From Pyrinomonadaceae bacterium (lineage in GTDB: Bacteria > Acidobacteriota > Blastocatellia > Pyrinomonadales > Pyrinomonadaceae), in NCBI GenBank assembly GCA_019186825.1, contig JABARP010000008.1, positions 63,139 through 127,138 of the forward strand: DNA of 64,000 bases, read 5' to 3'. Positions 62,563-64,000 of this stretch are shown here, piece after piece. The position numbers and the translations under genes were made by a program. The notes under the pieces were generated by a model, which did no database searches, was not told the DNA's origin, and saw only the letters and a list, made by a program, of their open reading frames with translations. Position 1 is the first letter of the stretch; each line of letters opens with the position of its first letter.

Positions 62563-63409
62563 AGACGAAGACGAGATTCTAGCCGATTCGGGGTTCGTTT
62601 GGCGAGAGGCCGGCGGCGTAAAGGCACTCATTTCGCAGCAGCTCGAGGCCGCGGGCTTTCAGAATGCGTTCTCGACGCGGATCGGCGGCGTCTCGGATTT
62701 TCCTGCCGGCAGCCTGAATCTTGCGGGCTTTAGCGAGGACACACGTGAGAATATCTACGAGAATCGGCGGAGATTCCTGCAGCTTTTTTCGCCCGGGATG
62801 CGGATCGCTGCCGTCTATCAATGTCACGGCTCGACGGTGGAAAGTATTGAGAGCGAAGCAGACATCACGGATTCCGATGACCGTGCGGACGCGATGGTCT
62901 CAAATCTCGACGGCGTTCTTCTCGGCGTAAAAACCGCCGACTGCGTGCCCGTTCTTATCGCAGATCCTGCAAGCGGTGCCTTCGCGGCCGCACATGCGGG
63001 TTGGCGCGGAACGGTCGCTTCGATCGTCGTTAAGACCGTAAAAATAATGCGGGAGAAGTTTGGCTCGGAACCGTCGAAGATGATCGCCGCGATCGGCCCT
63101 GCTGCTACCGTCCGTCAGTACGAGATCGGTGAAGACGTGTTGAAGGCCTTCGCGGAGAATTTCGAGGACTCGGAAAAGTATTTCGTTCCGACGCGTCCTG
63201 GCCACGCACGCGTCGATCTTCACGCAGCGAACCGCGACCAGCTTCTCTCCTGCGGCCTTGAAGCCGCAAATATCTCGATCGCCCCGTTCTGCACGATGGA
63301 GCGAACCGACCTCTTCTTCTCGTATCGACGCGAGAAGCAAATAAATGGCAAGACCGGCCGACTACTATCTGTTATCGGAAGGGCTAGCGGACGCGGGCCG
63401 ATAGGTTGA
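62537..63409 (+). CDS. pgeF: Laccase-domain peptidoglycan editing factor / YfiH family
   Basis: 290 residues. YfiH fold with copper/zinc site: VYQCHGSTVES, KTADCVPVLIADPASG, AAHAGWRGTVASIV. PgeF clears muropeptides misbuilt with L-Ser in Gram-negatives; some relatives act on purine nucleosides. ATG 62543 is an alternative start. The gene overlaps acpS antisense at its 5' end and the DsbD-alpha-like gene antisense at its 3' end, each by 26 bases. Confidence 0.88.
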   Translation: MSMPVETIIDEDEILADSGFVWREAGGVKALISQQLEAAGFQNAFSTRIGGVSDFPAGSLNLAGFSEDTRENIYENRRRFLQLFSPGMRIAAVYQCHGSTVESIESEADITDSDDRADAMVSNLDGVLLGVKTADCVPVLIADPASGAFAAAHAGWRGTVASIVVKTVKIMREKFGSEPSKMIAAIGPAATVRQYEIGEDVLKAFAENFEDSEKYFVPTRPGHARVDLHAANRDQLLSCGLEAANISIAPFCTMERTDLFFSYRREKQINGKTGRLLSVIGRASGRGPIG

Positions 63410-63848
63410 GCCGCTTTGTTTTTGGCGAATAGCAAACCTCGTCCGTACACGCCTGATATCGAACCGCAACGCGGAAGTGCGCCCTATCTTTGTCGAAGTT
63501 CTTCGGTACGATCACGGGAAACGAGAATGTAACGCGGCCTTCATACACGTTCAGAGCATTCCTTGAAAACCCAAAAACCTTATCATGCCCGGCAGGGTAT
63601 CGCACTGCGCCAAAACGCAAACCGGCGCCTGTCGGTGTAACAACCGTTGCGATCAGATACTCACCTTTCGGCCGATGCGAATTGACGTGCAGGCCGTGTG
63701 GAATATCGAGGGTTACGGTCACCTGGACGGACCTACCGCGCTTGAGCGTGCCATTCGGTACGGAGGCCGAAACCTCTTGCGCGTGAACTGCGCTTCCGAA
63801 GATACCCAAGACGAAAACCAACGATGCAAGATATAGAACCCTCTTCAT
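63384..63848 (-). CDS. Exported DsbD-alpha-like domain protein
   Basis: 154 residues. Signal peptide about 1-23 (LYLASLVFVLGIFGSAVHAQ). The remaining 130 residues are an Ig-like DsbD N-terminal domain with YQACTDEVC, the redox Cys pair. No membrane or thioredoxin part is fused, so it would need a partner for electrons. Five bases after the partial gene 63854-64000, so probably co-transcribed. Confidence 0.82.
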   Translation of the reverse strand: MKRVLYLASLVFVLGIFGSAVHAQEVSASVPNGTLKRGRSVQVTVTLDIPHGLHVNSHRPKGEYLIATVVTPTGAGLRFGAVRYPAGHDKVFGFSRNALNVYEGRVTFSFPVIVPKNFDKDRAHFRVAVRYQACTDEVCYSPKTKRLNLSARVR

Positions 63849-63853
63849 AAAAC

Positions 63854-64000
63854 TTACGCGGCCGTCCCGCCGTTCTTTACAACAAAACTCTCGAGCATTA
63901 CATCCAGCGATTCAAATACACTCTCATCCGCTTCTTCGAGCGCCTTGATCTTCAGTACATACGCGGCGTCGCTCGTTTCGCCGATCTTATATTTGACGCG
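63854..64000 (-). CDS. Partial gene, C-terminal end
   Basis: The last 48 codons are visible; the gene starts beyond base 64000. Product ends KIGETSDAAYVLKIKALEE, VFESLDVMLESFVVKNGG and TAA. The frame is open to the window edge and the codon usage fits its neighbours. Not recognised. Confidence 0.5.
   Translation of the reverse strand, partial: RVKYKIGETSDAAYVLKIKALEEADESVFESLDVMLESFVVKNGGTAA

Overview
The window looks like chromosomal DNA from an Acidobacteriota member, most likely class Blastocatellia (Pyrinomonadaceae-like). This placement is inferred from gene style, not from a marker gene. The clues are moderate-to-high GC, many exported proteins with signal peptides ending in A-x-A-Q, a carboxypeptidase-regulatory-like protein with a cytosolic Cys/DWN header, a delta-60 repeat protein, a deacetylase-glycosyltransferase fusion, and word-like intergenic repeats. 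I recognised no rRNA, tRNA, prophage or CRISPR array.

Layout. 1-8007 (mostly +): end of fumarylacetoacetase, YceI, a MobA-like protein, purF, a small membrane protein, then murI, rph, fabG, a rhomboid protease and trmB. 8037-10488 (-): three exported or membrane-anchored proteins of unknown role behind a long structured leader. 10944-24007 (-): one long, mostly start/stop-overlapping gene string for a surface glycan. It holds a WecB/WbpI-type epimerase, a deacetylase-GT2 fusion, WbpE-, WbpB- and WbpD-like enzymes, an FAD oxidoreductase, a second deacetylase, a UbiA-type phosphoribosyltransferase and two GT39-type membrane glycosyltransferases. It runs through a small zinc-ribbon protein into peptide deformylase.

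24179-35392: secreted proteins (M14 and S41 peptidases, delta-60 repeat protein, SpoIID/LytB protein), plsC and miaA. Here too sits an exported protein resembling type II restriction endonucleases, followed by an ATGA-coupled 28-residue membrane peptide. 35495-37858: hfq-tmk-holB and a DUF2752 protein. 37855-42425 (-): dxr-rseP-four-helix-bundle-ispG. 42426-43696: a Y1 (RAYT-like) transposase flanked by inverted arrays of paired hairpins with compensatory base changes. 43697-49734 (-): hisS, PagL-like protein, gamma carbonic anhydrase, murJ, dacB. 49990-58031: ogg, TPR/aspartyl protease, PIN protein, HtrA protease, CysQ-like phosphatase, sbcD. 58552-62181: two adjacent exported nucleases. 62182-64000: acpS, pgeF, a DsbD-alpha-like protein and a partial gene.

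Themes. Envelope biogenesis dominates (murI, murJ, dacB, SpoIID, rseP, dxr/ispG, glycan operon). Three unrelated exported nuclease-like proteins suggest use or control of extracellular DNA. Intergenic DNA carries several distinct repeat families. The strongest candidates for something undescribed are the transposase with its covarying hairpin pairs and the exported restriction-endonuclease-like protein with its tiny coupled partner.
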